From the NCBI GenBank assembly GCA_018669975.1, contig JABHSK010000005.1, forward strand, positions 1 to 64,000: a stretch of 64,000 bases of DNA, in the 5' to 3' direction. Numbering within the stretch: the stretch's first letter is position 1; each line of letters opens with the position of its first letter. Source of the DNA: Candidatus Parcubacteria bacterium. Its GTDB lineage: Bacteria > Patescibacteria > ABY1 > UBA1558 > GWA2-36-10. The position numbers were made by a program, and so were the translations under genes. Positions 25,846-32,256 of the stretch are shown here, piece after piece. The notes under the pieces were generated by a model. The model was not told where the DNA came from. It ran no database searches and saw nothing but the letters and a program-made list of their open reading frames with translations.

Positions 25846-26943
25846 ATGTTTAAGTTAAAGAAACAATCAAAAAAATCCAATAGTAGATTGGGAGTATTGA
25901 GTACTGCTCATGGTAGTATTGATACTCCTTTTTTTATGCCTATAGCTACTAAGGCAGCTATTAAGAGCATGACTGTTCAAGAGGTTAAAGATTTGGGAGC
26001 ACAAATTATTTTGTCCAATACTTATCATAATTATCTTAAGCCCGGTGTGGATATTATTAAGAAATTTGGCAACCTGCATAATTTTATGGATAGTGATTTA
26101 CCTCTATTGACCGACAGTGGCGGTTATCAGGTTTTTTCTTTAGCGAACCTACGAAAGATAAAAGGAGATGATATTGAGTTTCAATCTCACATTGATGGTT
26201 CTAAACATATTCTCAATCCTAAAAAGGTAGTTGATATCCAAGTTACTTTAGGTAGTGACATTATGATGGTGCTAGATGAATGTGTAGGATTGCCCAGCAC
26301 CAAGAAAAAAGCCACAGAGGCTTTGGAGCGAACTACTCGTTGGGCAAAGATATCTTTAGAATATAAAAACAAATTAAATAAAAAATCAGCCGACATTAAA
26401 AAACAATTAATGTTTGCTATTGTGCAAGGGGCAGATTTTAAAGATCTTAGACTTAGGTCTGCCGAGGAATTGACAGCCATGGAGTTTGATGGTTTTGCGG
26501 TTGGTGGTTTGGCAGTGGGAGAGCCTACTAAAACTATGTATCAGGTATTGGATTATACAGTGCCAGCTTTGCCAGAAGATAAGCCGCGCTATTTAATGGG
26601 AGTTGGTTATCCAGAAAATATAGTAGAAGCTGTTAAACGAGGTATTGATATGTTTGACTGTGTGATTCCTACTAGAGAAGCTAGACATGGGAAGCTCTAT
26701 GTGAGGAGGAAAAAGGGTCTAGGAGATGGGTTTTACGAGACCATCAATATAACGAATGCTAGATTTGCTAACGACAAAACGCTATTAGCAAATGGACGAT
26801 TCGGTAAGTATTCATTGGCTTACATGCATCATCTATTCAAGACGCAGGAGACGCTAGGAACGCGTCTAGCGACCATGAATAACATAAGCTTCTATTTAGA
26901 CCTAATGAGTGATATACGAAAAGCCATCAAAGTTAGAGGTTGA
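25846..26943 (+). CDS. tgt: tRNA-guanine transglycosylase (hybrid 3' end)
   Basis: 365 residues. TGT swaps guanine-34 of GUN tRNAs for a queuosine precursor. Seen here: TDSGGYQVFS with the general-base Asp, the base-binding GGLAVGEP, and the nucleophile motif IDMFDCVIPTR (Asp at about 272). The zinc loop is unusual: where family members have CDCYTCRNYS this protein reads ANGRFGKYS, so all three zinc cysteines are missing, although the later His in MHHLF remains. From position 26691 on, base and codon use change (ACG, GCG, CTA rich) and a second tgt tail exists at 29319, so the 3' quarter is probably of foreign origin. The ORF is intact. Confidence 0.9.
   Translation: MFKLKKQSKKSNSRLGVLSTAHGSIDTPFFMPIATKAAIKSMTVQEVKDLGAQIILSNTYHNYLKPGVDIIKKFGNLHNFMDSDLPLLTDSGGYQVFSLANLRKIKGDDIEFQSHIDGSKHILNPKKVVDIQVTLGSDIMMVLDECVGLPSTKKKATEALERTTRWAKISLEYKNKLNKKSADIKKQLMFAIVQGADFKDLRLRSAEELTAMEFDGFAVGGLAVGEPTKTMYQVLDYTVPALPEDKPRYLMGVGYPENIVEAVKRGIDMFDCVIPTREARHGKLYVRRKKGLGDGFYETINITNARFANDKTLLANGRFGKYSLAYMHHLFKTQETLGTRLATMNNISFYLDLMSDIRKAIKVRG
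26648..26690 (+). repeat. 43-bp direct repeat, left copy (candidate attachment core in tgt)
   Basis: 43 bp identical to 29319-29361. It encodes MFDCVIPTREARHG, which includes the catalytic aspartate of TGT. Upstream and downstream sequences of the two copies differ at once, so this is the exact limit of identity. Confidence 0.9.
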
Positions 26944-27490
26944 AAACTATCTAAAGCTATGGGATTCATTGGAAAATTATGTACTACAAGAAAGTAGTTT
27001 GAGAAAATTGTTTACAGAAACTTACCCGGACAATAAACTTATAGAAAATGTTTTAATCAAGGTGTGTTCATTAAATGATTTTTATAGCACAAACATATTT
27101 TCACCATTCACAGTGGCTAAGCATATTGTTAATTTAAATATTGATGATGATCTTTCCAAGGAAGACTTAGAACTTGTTAATAGGATTGCAAAGGTAGAAA
27201 TGGCCGGTAATAAAATAAAGAATTTTTATTCATTTGCAACTAAATACTGTAGTCATCATAAACCGGAAGTATATCCTATATATGATTCTTATGTTGAAAA
27301 AATGTTGGTGTACTTTAAAAAACAAGATAATTTTGATGATTTTAGTACTGAAGATTTGAAGGTTTATCCAAAATTTAGGGAAATACTGGGAAAGTTTAGG
27401 GACTATTATAATTTGGAAGAATTTGATTTGAAACAAATTGATAAATACTTGTGGCAAGCTGGAAAAAAGTATTTTCCAAGAAAGTATTAA
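26909..27490 (+). CDS. cassette ORF A, conserved hypothetical
   Basis: 193 residues if it starts at GTG 26909, inside the tgt 3' end in another frame (35-base overlap); a later TTG is possible. The sequence contains NDFYSTNIFSPFTVAKHI, KNFYSFATKYCSHHKPEVYP and IYDSYVEKML. From memory these resemble a family of hypothetical proteins common in genomic islands and integron cassettes; the function is not known to me. Mostly helical, with no signal peptide and no transmembrane helix. First ORF after the restored tgt. Confidence 0.75.
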   Translation: MIYEKPSKLEVENYLKLWDSLENYVLQESSLRKLFTETYPDNKLIENVLIKVCSLNDFYSTNIFSPFTVAKHIVNLNIDDDLSKEDLELVNRIAKVEMAGNKIKNFYSFATKYCSHHKPEVYPIYDSYVEKMLVYFKKQDNFDDFSTEDLKVYPKFREILGKFRDYYNLEEFDLKQIDKYLWQAGKKYFPRKY

Positions 27491-27494
27491 CTAT

Positions 27495-27605
27495 ATGAGC
27501 AAGGATAGTAAGGAAAAAGAGTATAAAAATCTAGTTGAGTTCTTCGTACTACTACTAGATATAGATAGGAGAACTAATCCTGATAAATATAAGCTTAAAA
27601 AATAA
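27495..27605 (+). CDS. cassette ORF B, 36-residue hypothetical
   Basis: A short ORF, MSKDSKEKEYKNLVEFFVLL then LDIDRRTNPDKYKLKK. It starts 4 bp after ORF A and ends in the TAA that opens the first copy of the spacer repeat. No family is recognised. Position and spacing support it more than the sequence does. Confidence 0.45.
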   Translation: MSKDSKEKEYKNLVEFFVLLLDIDRRTNPDKYKLKK

Positions 27606-27621
27606 TTAGTAAGCTAGGTAT
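27603..27621 (+). repeat. cassette spacer repeat 1
   Basis: TAATTAGTAAGCTAGGTAT, directly before ATG. It matches spacer 2 at 16 of 19 bases with three transitions. The TAA is the stop of ORF B. Confidence 0.6.
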
Positions 27622-28137
27622 ATGAAAAAACCCATTCTACCATTATTAATCTTTCTACTTGTAGTCATGGGTTTTGGTGTATTTAATTTTTTGAATGATA
27701 AACAAGTAGAAAATAATGATGATTCAAAGAAACACACCTTGAATGATGATAATTATGAGGAGGAATGCGACCCGCTTCTATCAGAAAAAATATGTAATTA
27801 TATATCAGCTTCTTCTTATTGGGTAGACGATATTAATGTTGTAGATGTTACTGGGGATGGTGTAACTGATTATTTAGTCGAAGTAGTTAATGAAGGTTGT
27901 GGAAGTTGTCATCCTCGTTATGTTTTATTTTTTGAGAATGATAAAGTATACTATCAGTATGATGGCGATGATGCTAGTGTATATGAACCTGATAAAATTA
28001 AGGATGGGAAAGTAGTGATTGAAGAACCAATTAGGAAAGAAGATGAGGCATTATGTTGCGCATCTTCGTATAAAAAAACACTTATTCAATGTGAGAAAGA
28101 AAACGATTATACACTTTGCGAAAAAATAGATAATTAG
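27622..28137 (+). CDS. cassette ORF C, secreted or anchored protein
   Basis: 171 residues, not recognised. An N-terminal signal anchor (PILPLLIFLLVVMGFGVFNF) is followed by an acidic linker and a domain with DVTGDGVTDYLVEVVNEG, which resembles the calcium-binding VCBS/FG-GAP type DxTGDGxxD turn. There are eight cysteines in the mature part (CDPLL, CNY, CGSC, CC, CEK, CEK), probably disulphide-bonded outside the cell. Confidence 0.75.
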   Translation: MKKPILPLLIFLLVVMGFGVFNFLNDKQVENNDDSKKHTLNDDNYEEECDPLLSEKICNYISASSYWVDDINVVDVTGDGVTDYLVEVVNEGCGSCHPRYVLFFENDKVYYQYDGDDASVYEPDKIKDGKVVIEEPIRKEDEALCCASSYKKTLIQCEKENDYTLCEKIDN

Positions 28138-28149
28138 TAAGTTGGATAT
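28131..28149 (+). repeat. cassette spacer repeat 2
   Basis: TAATTAGTAAGTTGGATAT directly before ATG 28150. It overlaps the TAG stop of ORF C. Confidence 0.6.
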
Positions 28150-28485
28150 ATGAAATTATTAGAAATAATAAGTAGTACACTATTCATTGCTGCAATAGTT
28201 TTATCCTTCATAGATTGGAAAATTGCCATTTGGCTATGGTCATCGTCAATTGTAATACATTCTATACCATTGGGACCAGATAAATTGTTAGGAATAATTA
28301 CTGGCGTATTAATTTTACTTGGTTTGGTTTATATTATATTTATTAATTGGATACCTGGTTTATTATTAATAATAGCAGGCTCTATTATTACAAGATTTCG
28401 TTTGTATTCTAGAAAATTGATCATTAGGTATTACAAAAATAACCCCAAAGAATTAAATAAAATTAAAGAGAAAAATAATAAATAA
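28150..28485 (+). CDS. cassette ORF D, multi-pass membrane protein
   Basis: 111 residues, not recognised. Three to four hydrophobic segments (LEIISSTLFIAAIVLSFI, IAIWLWSSSIVIHSI, LLGIITGVLILLGLVYIIFI, IPGLLLIIAGSIITRF) are followed by a basic C-terminal tail of about 28 residues. Begins right after spacer repeat 2. Confidence 0.7.
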   Translation: MKLLEIISSTLFIAAIVLSFIDWKIAIWLWSSSIVIHSIPLGPDKLLGIITGVLILLGLVYIIFINWIPGLLLIIAGSIITRFRLYSRKLIIRYYKNNPKELNKIKEKNNK

Positions 28486-28494
28486 ATTAGTTGA
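28483..28494 (+). repeat. cassette spacer repeat 3 (shortened)
   Basis: TAAATTAGTTGA before ATG 28495. It keeps the TAA-(A)TTAG start overlapping the stop of ORF D and the TTGA part, and lacks the middle. Confidence 0.4.
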
Positions 28495-28638
28495 ATGGTT
28501 AAAAAATACAGACCACAAAGTTGTTGGAAAAACAGTGACTGTAGTATAGGTTGTTGCGCTTATGTCCCTGAGAATCGTAGGGAGGCTTTAAGGTGTGCTA
28601 TTAAGAAATGGTGGAGTGGTTTGTGGCCAGCTAGTTAA
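28495..28638 (+). CDS. cassette ORF E, 47-residue Cys-rich protein
   Basis: MVKKYRPQSCWKNSDCSIGC then CAYVPENRREALRCAIKKWW and a short tail SGLWPAS. Five cysteines, among them CSIGCC, suggest a metal-binding or disulphide mini-protein. It has no signal peptide, so metal binding is more likely. It lies exactly between two spacer repeats. Confidence 0.55.
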   Translation: MVKKYRPQSCWKNSDCSIGCCAYVPENRREALRCAIKKWWSGLWPAS

Positions 28639-28655
28639 TTAGATAAAGTGGATGT
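28636..28655 (+). repeat. cassette spacer repeat 4
   Basis: TAATTAGATAAAGTGGATGT before ATG 28656. It aligns with repeat 2 allowing small gaps. The TAA is the stop of ORF E. Confidence 0.5.
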
Positions 28656-28946
28656 ATGTCAATAAAAAAAGATTTAGAATGCATGGAAAAAATACTTAAA
28701 AGAGATCAGGTAACTGCTGAAGAGTTTTTCAAAGGTGCTATAGCTCTTATGAGGATGCACAGAAGGAGTTTAGTAACAATGAAAAATGAAGGAAAAGTTG
28801 TGCGTGAGTTTGTTAGCAGGCATCTCGAGGTTAGAGACAAGGAGACCGCAGTTATGATAAATTTTATTAAAAGTTATGAAAAAACATTTAGGGGCTATAA
28901 AAAGTTGATGATGAATGAAAAGAAGAATAAAAATGTTAAAAAATAA
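28656..28946 (+). CDS. cassette ORF F, helical hypothetical protein
   Basis: 96 residues, predicted almost wholly helical and charged (MSIKKDLECMEKILKRDQVT at the start, KKLMMNEKKNKNVKK at the end). No signal peptide or transmembrane helix. No family recognised. Confidence 0.65.
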   Translation: MSIKKDLECMEKILKRDQVTAEEFFKGAIALMRMHRRSLVTMKNEGKVVREFVSRHLEVRDKETAVMINFIKSYEKTFRGYKKLMMNEKKNKNVKK

Positions 28947-28959
28947 TTGAATTAGATAT
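28944..28959 (+). repeat. cassette spacer repeat 5
   Basis: TAATTGAATTAGATAT before ATG 28960, a shorter relative of repeats 1 and 2. The TAA is the stop of ORF F. A further TTAGATAT occurs at 29241-29248 after ORF G. Confidence 0.45.
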
Positions 28960-29223
28960 ATGAAAAAGATTTTATTAATTTTAATAGCCCCCTTATTAAT
29001 GGGAGCGGGATGTTCTAATAAAAGTTGGACAGGTTATTATTATCCAGACTCCAATGATCTAGAATATTATAAAACTTCATTTGGCTTTGAATCATTAGAA
29101 GATTGTAGAGATTGGGCGCTTTCTATAGCAAATGATAATGAAAACTGGGATTACGAATGTGGTTACAATTGTCGTGTTGATAAAGACTTAGCTATTAATG
29201 TGTGTGATAAAACAGACAAATAA
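28960..29223 (+). CDS. cassette ORF G, small lipoprotein
   Basis: 87 residues. A lipoprotein signal MKKILLILIAPLLMGAGC has the lipobox ending at Cys18. The mature part of about 70 residues is acidic and aromatic (SWTGYYYPDSNDLEYY) with four more cysteines (CRDW, CGYNC, VCDK). It is probably attached to the outer face of the membrane. No family recognised. Confidence 0.75.
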   Translation: MKKILLILIAPLLMGAGCSNKSWTGYYYPDSNDLEYYKTSFGFESLEDCRDWALSIANDNENWDYECGYNCRVDKDLAINVCDKTDK

Positions 29224-29318
29224 AGATACTAAATAGTTCATTAGATATAACAAAAGATTTAATAAGTAATTCATACGAACATGTTAGTTCTATTTTTCCT
29301 AGGTCTTAGATCCCAATT

Positions 29319-29361
29319 ATATGTTTGACTGTGTGATTCCTACTAGAGAAGCTAGACATGG
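29319..29361 (+). repeat. 43-bp direct repeat, right copy
   Basis: Identical to 26648-26690. Here it is not preceded by any tgt coding sequence; the 95 bp upstream are non-coding. Confidence 0.9.
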
Positions 29362-29617
29362 AAAATTATATATTAGAAAAAAAGCAGGCTTTGGTAAAGA
29401 TTTTTATGAGAACATTATTATTACCAATGCTAAATTTAAAAATGATAAGCGTCCAATAAATAATAATAGTTTAAAAAACTATTCCCGAGCTTATTTACAT
29501 CATTTATTTAAAACTCAAGAACCTCTAGCATTAAGATTAGCCACAACGAATAATATAGAATTTTATCTGCAGTTGATGGCTGACATTAGATCTGCCGTGA
29601 AAGGGGGTAAGTTATGA
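29321..29617 (+). pseudogene. tgt: displaced tgt 3' end (orphan tail 2)
   Basis: 98 codons in frame from the core MFDCVIPTREARHG to the natural TGT end (AYLHHLFKTQE, FYLQLMADIRSAV). Its codon use matches the local AT-rich style better than the tail now fused to tgt, so it is probably the former native 3' end. The zinc cysteines are missing here too (RPINNNSLKNYS). It lacks the base-binding half and cannot be a working enzyme. Its TGA overlaps an ATG as ATGA, the usual coupling to a next gene. Confidence 0.85.
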
Positions 29618-29711
29618 GAGATTTGAAGCTAAATATTGAAGATATTCATAATTATTATGATTTCTATCTCTTTGTATGTGTCTGATGTCTGATATACGAA
29701 AAACTATACGT
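29614..29711 (+). pseudogene. truncated coupled ORF and probable third tgt tail remnant
   Basis: An ORF of 23 codons (MRDLKLNIEDIHNYYDFYLF, then VCV and stop) starts in the ATGA overlap and stops at 29685. From about 29682 the sequence codes LMSDIRKTIR, which matches the LMSDIRKAIK end of the intact tgt; 13 bases TGATATACGAAAA are identical (29690-29702 and 26910-26922). It looks like a third, decayed tgt 3' end directly before the prepilin gene. Confidence 0.45.
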
Positions 29712-30593
29712 ATGAGCAAAAGAGGATTTACCATAATAGAATTGATTATTGTAATAACCATTGTAGCGGTACTAGCAATTGGTATTTTTGTAGCCGTTGA
29801 TCCAGCCAAGCGTATTGGTGAAGCTAGAGATGCACAACGTTGGTCAGACTTGATAGCTATAGCTAAGGCAGTCGAACTTTATACAGCTGACAATGGTCAG
29901 TTGCCGTCAGATTTTTCGGTAAGCAATATAGCTGAGGGGGAAAAGCTGGTTTTGTGTAGTAGTGCCGCAAGTAGAACCTGTGATGGTCAAACCGAAGCAT
30001 GTCTAGTAGTTGATGATTCAGATTTTTTGGGAGTCTACTTAAATTCTATACCTATTGACCCTAGTAAATCAGTGGATACAGATACTGGATACTACATAAC
30101 TCGTGGCAGTGGTAATTCAATTACTTTTGGTGTTTGTGATGCCTATAACTCAGCCGGCATTGAAATGAAGGCTCAAGTTTCGATGGCCACTCTGGTAGCT
30201 GTCTGCGGTGATGGTGATATAGAGGGCAGTGAGGCCTGTGATGATAGTAATGAAGTAACAGAAACACAGACTTGTGGCAATGGCACCCAAGAAAATGGTA
30301 CATATTGTAATGCTACTTGTACAGCGGAAGTAGTTTTGACGGAGGCTTGTGATGATGGTGATGTGCAGAATGAGACCTGCGGTGATGGTGAAATCCAAAC
30401 GATATTCGGTGATTATTGCAACTCAACTTGCACAGCTACTATAGTATTTCCAGCCCCAGAATATTGTGATTATGATACTTTTACCAATGATTGTAATGAT
30501 GCTATCTATGGTTGGTTGACAGAGGCAGACGTTGGTACGGGAAACTTCTGCAGAGAAGGAATTTGTAATTCTAAGATCCTTCTTTGCCTTTAA
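29712..30593 (+). CDS. type IV prepilin-like protein with Cys-rich repeats, copy 1
   Basis: 293 residues from ATG 29712. The prepilin signal is short and canonical: MSKRG then FTIIELIIVITIVAVLA, with Glu at +5, cleaved by a PilD-type peptidase. A pilin-like domain of about 150 residues (VDPAKRIGEARDAQRWSDL, PIDPSKS, DTGYYITRG) is followed by repeats of the form CGDGxxExxEACDD / CGNGxxENGTYCNxTC, like the DUF4215 or Myxococcus Cys-rich repeats. It is probably a surface fibre or pseudopilin with an adhesive tip. An upstream in-frame ATG at 29685 belongs to the tgt remnant. Confidence 0.85.
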   Translation: MSKRGFTIIELIIVITIVAVLAIGIFVAVDPAKRIGEARDAQRWSDLIAIAKAVELYTADNGQLPSDFSVSNIAEGEKLVLCSSAASRTCDGQTEACLVVDDSDFLGVYLNSIPIDPSKSVDTDTGYYITRGSGNSITFGVCDAYNSAGIEMKAQVSMATLVAVCGDGDIEGSEACDDSNEVTETQTCGNGTQENGTYCNATCTAEVVLTEACDDGDVQNETCGDGEIQTIFGDYCNSTCTATIVFPAPEYCDYDTFTNDCNDAIYGWLTEADVGTGNFCREGICNSKILLCL

Positions 30594-30623
30594 TATTACA
30601 AAATATATTATTAATATAAATAT

Positions 30624-31547
30624 ATGTTAGTAGATTTCTTAAAGAAGCAAACAGGTTTTACTATGCCAACCTTAATGTTGACTATAGCGGTTGTGTTATT
30701 ATTGGCTACTTCAGTGTTAGTAACAGTAAATCCAGCCAAGCGTATTGGTAAATCAAAAAATGCTCGTCGTTTAGCTGATATTACAGCTATTGCTAAAGCA
30801 GTAGAAACCTACGCTATAGACAATCATCAACTTCCTTCAGATTTTTCTACTACAAGTTTGTCTACAGAAAACAAATTTGTTTTATGTAGCTCAGAAGGAG
30901 CACTTACTTGTAATGGAGAAACTTGGGGTTGTCTAGTAGTGGATGATGATGATTTTTTAGGTGTGTATTTACCTACTTTGCCCGTAGATCCTTCGAAATC
31001 AGATGCAAGTGATACGGGTTATTATGTGACTAGGAAAGCTGATAATATGTTAGCAATAGGGTCTTGTGATACCTATAATGATGATACTATTCAGGTGGTA
31101 TCCAAGGCAGCCTTGCCAGATTATGTCGCTTTGCCAGTTTGTGGCAATCTTATCATTGAGGGCAATGAGGCTTGTGATGATGGTGATAGAGAAAACGAAA
31201 CACAGACTTGCGGTAATGGCATCCAAGAAAATGGTACTTATTGTAATTCTACTTGTACAGCAGTAATAAATTTGACCGAAGCCTGTGATGATGGTGATAC
31301 TGATTGGGAGACCTGTGGTAACTCTACGTTAGATTCAGCGGGCACTTATTGCAATCCTACTTGTACAAGTGTAACAGTTGTATCTAGCGACGAGTGGTGT
31401 GATTCGAATGGATCTGGTGGTTTATGTATAGATGAAGGTACTAATTATTATTCAACTGGCTTTGTGTGGGATGGTATTAATTGCACTAAATTTGATGCTG
31501 GTTGTTCTGATACTTGTCATGCTTGTATATGGGCTTGCGGCTTCTAA
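30624..31547 (+). CDS. type IV prepilin-like protein with Cys-rich repeats, copy 2
   Basis: 307 residues, a tandem paralogue of the gene before it (KRIGKSKNARRLADITAIAKAVE, QLPSDFS, PVDPSKS, DTGYYVTRK). The signal segment KKQTG-FTMPTLMLTIAVVLLL keeps the Gly at the cleavage site but has Thr at +5 where most pilins have Glu. The Cys-rich C-terminal repeats (CDDGD, CGNGIQENGTYCNSTC) are retained and the final segment is new (CSDTCHACIWACGF). It may pair with copy 1 as a minor pilin. Confidence 0.83.
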   Translation: MLVDFLKKQTGFTMPTLMLTIAVVLLLATSVLVTVNPAKRIGKSKNARRLADITAIAKAVETYAIDNHQLPSDFSTTSLSTENKFVLCSSEGALTCNGETWGCLVVDDDDFLGVYLPTLPVDPSKSDASDTGYYVTRKADNMLAIGSCDTYNDDTIQVVSKAALPDYVALPVCGNLIIEGNEACDDGDRENETQTCGNGIQENGTYCNSTCTAVINLTEACDDGDTDWETCGNSTLDSAGTYCNPTCTSVTVVSSDEWCDSNGSGGLCIDEGTNYYSTGFVWDGINCTKFDAGCSDTCHACIWACGF

Positions 31548-31560
31548 ATTATTATTTTAA

Positions 31561-31593
31561 AAAAGTCCCCGTAGCTTATATACGGGGACTTTT
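31561..31593. terminator. bidirectional terminator
   Basis: A perfect 13-bp stem AAAAGTCCCCGTA / TACGGGGACTTTT with loop GCTTATA. It serves the prepilin gene (+) and the small gene on the minus strand, whose stop codon lies in the loop. Confidence 0.92.
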
Positions 31594-31776
31594 GATATTT
31601 TCAGAAAGAATCAGTGCTTTGGTGTGTTGTTCGTTTTTTGGCTTCTCGGAGGCAGACTTTGTCTGGGTGCTAGCTAGTATCCAAGCTTCTTCTTCCGATG
31701 GTACTCGGCGCCTGTTGAACATACCAACTACAATTTTTTTTCCAGTAGCTGGGTCCCTTTCAATAGCATAAAGCAT
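31576..31776 (-). CDS. small hypothetical protein with SD
   Basis: 66 residues, not recognised. The first half (MLYAIERDPATGKKIVVGMF and NRRRVPSEEEAWILAS) could form a small beta-alpha unit; the second half is charged and probably disordered. The start at ATG 31776 is favoured by AAAGGTGAT a few bases upstream. The gene has its own promoter (31828-31856) and terminator. G+C looks higher than that of neighbours, as in the other SD-led single genes. Confidence 0.65.
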   Translation of the reverse strand: MLYAIERDPATGKKIVVGMFNRRRVPSEEEAWILASTQTKSASEKPKNEQHTKALILSENIKSPRI

Positions 31777-31827
31777 GATTATCACCTTTCTTTTTGAGTT
31801 TGAGAAACGAACTGATGTATATTGATC

Positions 31828-31856
31828 ACAGTAATTTATTTAGAAATTTTAGTCAA
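31828..31856 (-). promoter_or_regulatory. promoter of the small minus-strand gene
   Basis: On the minus strand TTGACT (31856-31851), 17 bp, TACTGT (31833-31828). It overlaps the divergent promoter for 31876. Confidence 0.5.
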
Positions 31857-31868
31857 ATATGGTATAAT
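31840..31868 (+). promoter_or_regulatory. promoter of the membrane protein - Clp-like pair
   Basis: TTAGAA (31840-31845), 17 bp, TATAAT (31863-31868). ATG 31876 follows after 7 bp, so the transcript is probably leaderless. Confidence 0.6.
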
Positions 31869-31875
31869 TTAATCG

Positions 31876-32256
31876 ATGACACAGAATATAATTATACAAG
31901 CAATCAAATCTATATTTATAGATATCATTGGGGAAATTTTATATTTTCCTATTTGGTGGTATGCCCAAGGTTTAAAAAGAACCACGCTTTGGATGTGGAA
32001 TTCTATTGTAGGTTCAGCTCGTAATCTAGCCCTTCCATTGATGTTTAAAAATCTATTCAAACCAATGTTTGGACAGACAGATAGGCAGGGCAGAGCAATT
32101 AGTTTTGTAATGAGAATCATCCTAACTCTTAGTAGGTTGATTGTATTTATTGTGTTATTAGTTTTTAATTTATTAGTTTTGATATTTTGGATTGTTTTAC
32201 CCGTTGTAGTTGCCTGGGGATTAGCAACAAACATTAGAGAATTATGGAAGCAGTAA
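31876..32256 (+). CDS. membrane protein coupled to the Clp-like gene
   Basis: 126 residues, not recognised. It has an amphipathic N-terminal part (IFIDIIGEILYFPIWWYAQG) and one or two long hydrophobic segments near the C-terminus (LIVFIVLLVFNLLVLIF, IVLPVVVAWGLA). The stop overlaps the start of the anchored Clp-like gene by 13 bases, so the two are translated together and may form one membrane complex. Confidence 0.75.
   Translation: MTQNIIIQAIKSIFIDIIGEILYFPIWWYAQGLKRTTLWMWNSIVGSARNLALPLMFKNLFKPMFGQTDRQGRAISFVMRIILTLSRLIVFIVLLVFNLLVLIFWIVLPVVVAWGLATNIRELWKQ

Larger units (their letters stand above)
26648..29361 (+). mobile_element. putative integrated element or cassette array in tgt
   Basis: The region is bounded by the 43-bp direct repeats. 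It starts with a replacement tgt 3' end, then holds seven unrelated small ORFs on one strand, and ends at a second core copy joined to the displaced tgt tail. No integrase, transposase or inverted terminal repeats are visible. This is the arrangement expected if a circular molecule carrying a partial tgt gene recombined at the core, either site-specifically or by homology. It could also be an unequal duplication followed by divergence. The element call is inference; the repeats and tails are seen. Confidence 0.6.

Noticed and set aside
27606..29248. Integron attC sites between the cassette ORFs (GTTGGAT and GTTGAAT match the GTTRRRY core).
   Set aside because: No matching RYYYAAC partner, no imperfect inverted repeat of 50-130 bp and no integron integrase; the spacers are only about 12-20 bp.
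30121..30398. Minus-strand ORFs rich in His and Tyr within the prepilin genes.
   Set aside because: They are shadows of the repetitive Cys-rich coding sequence; the plus frame carries clear pilin motifs.
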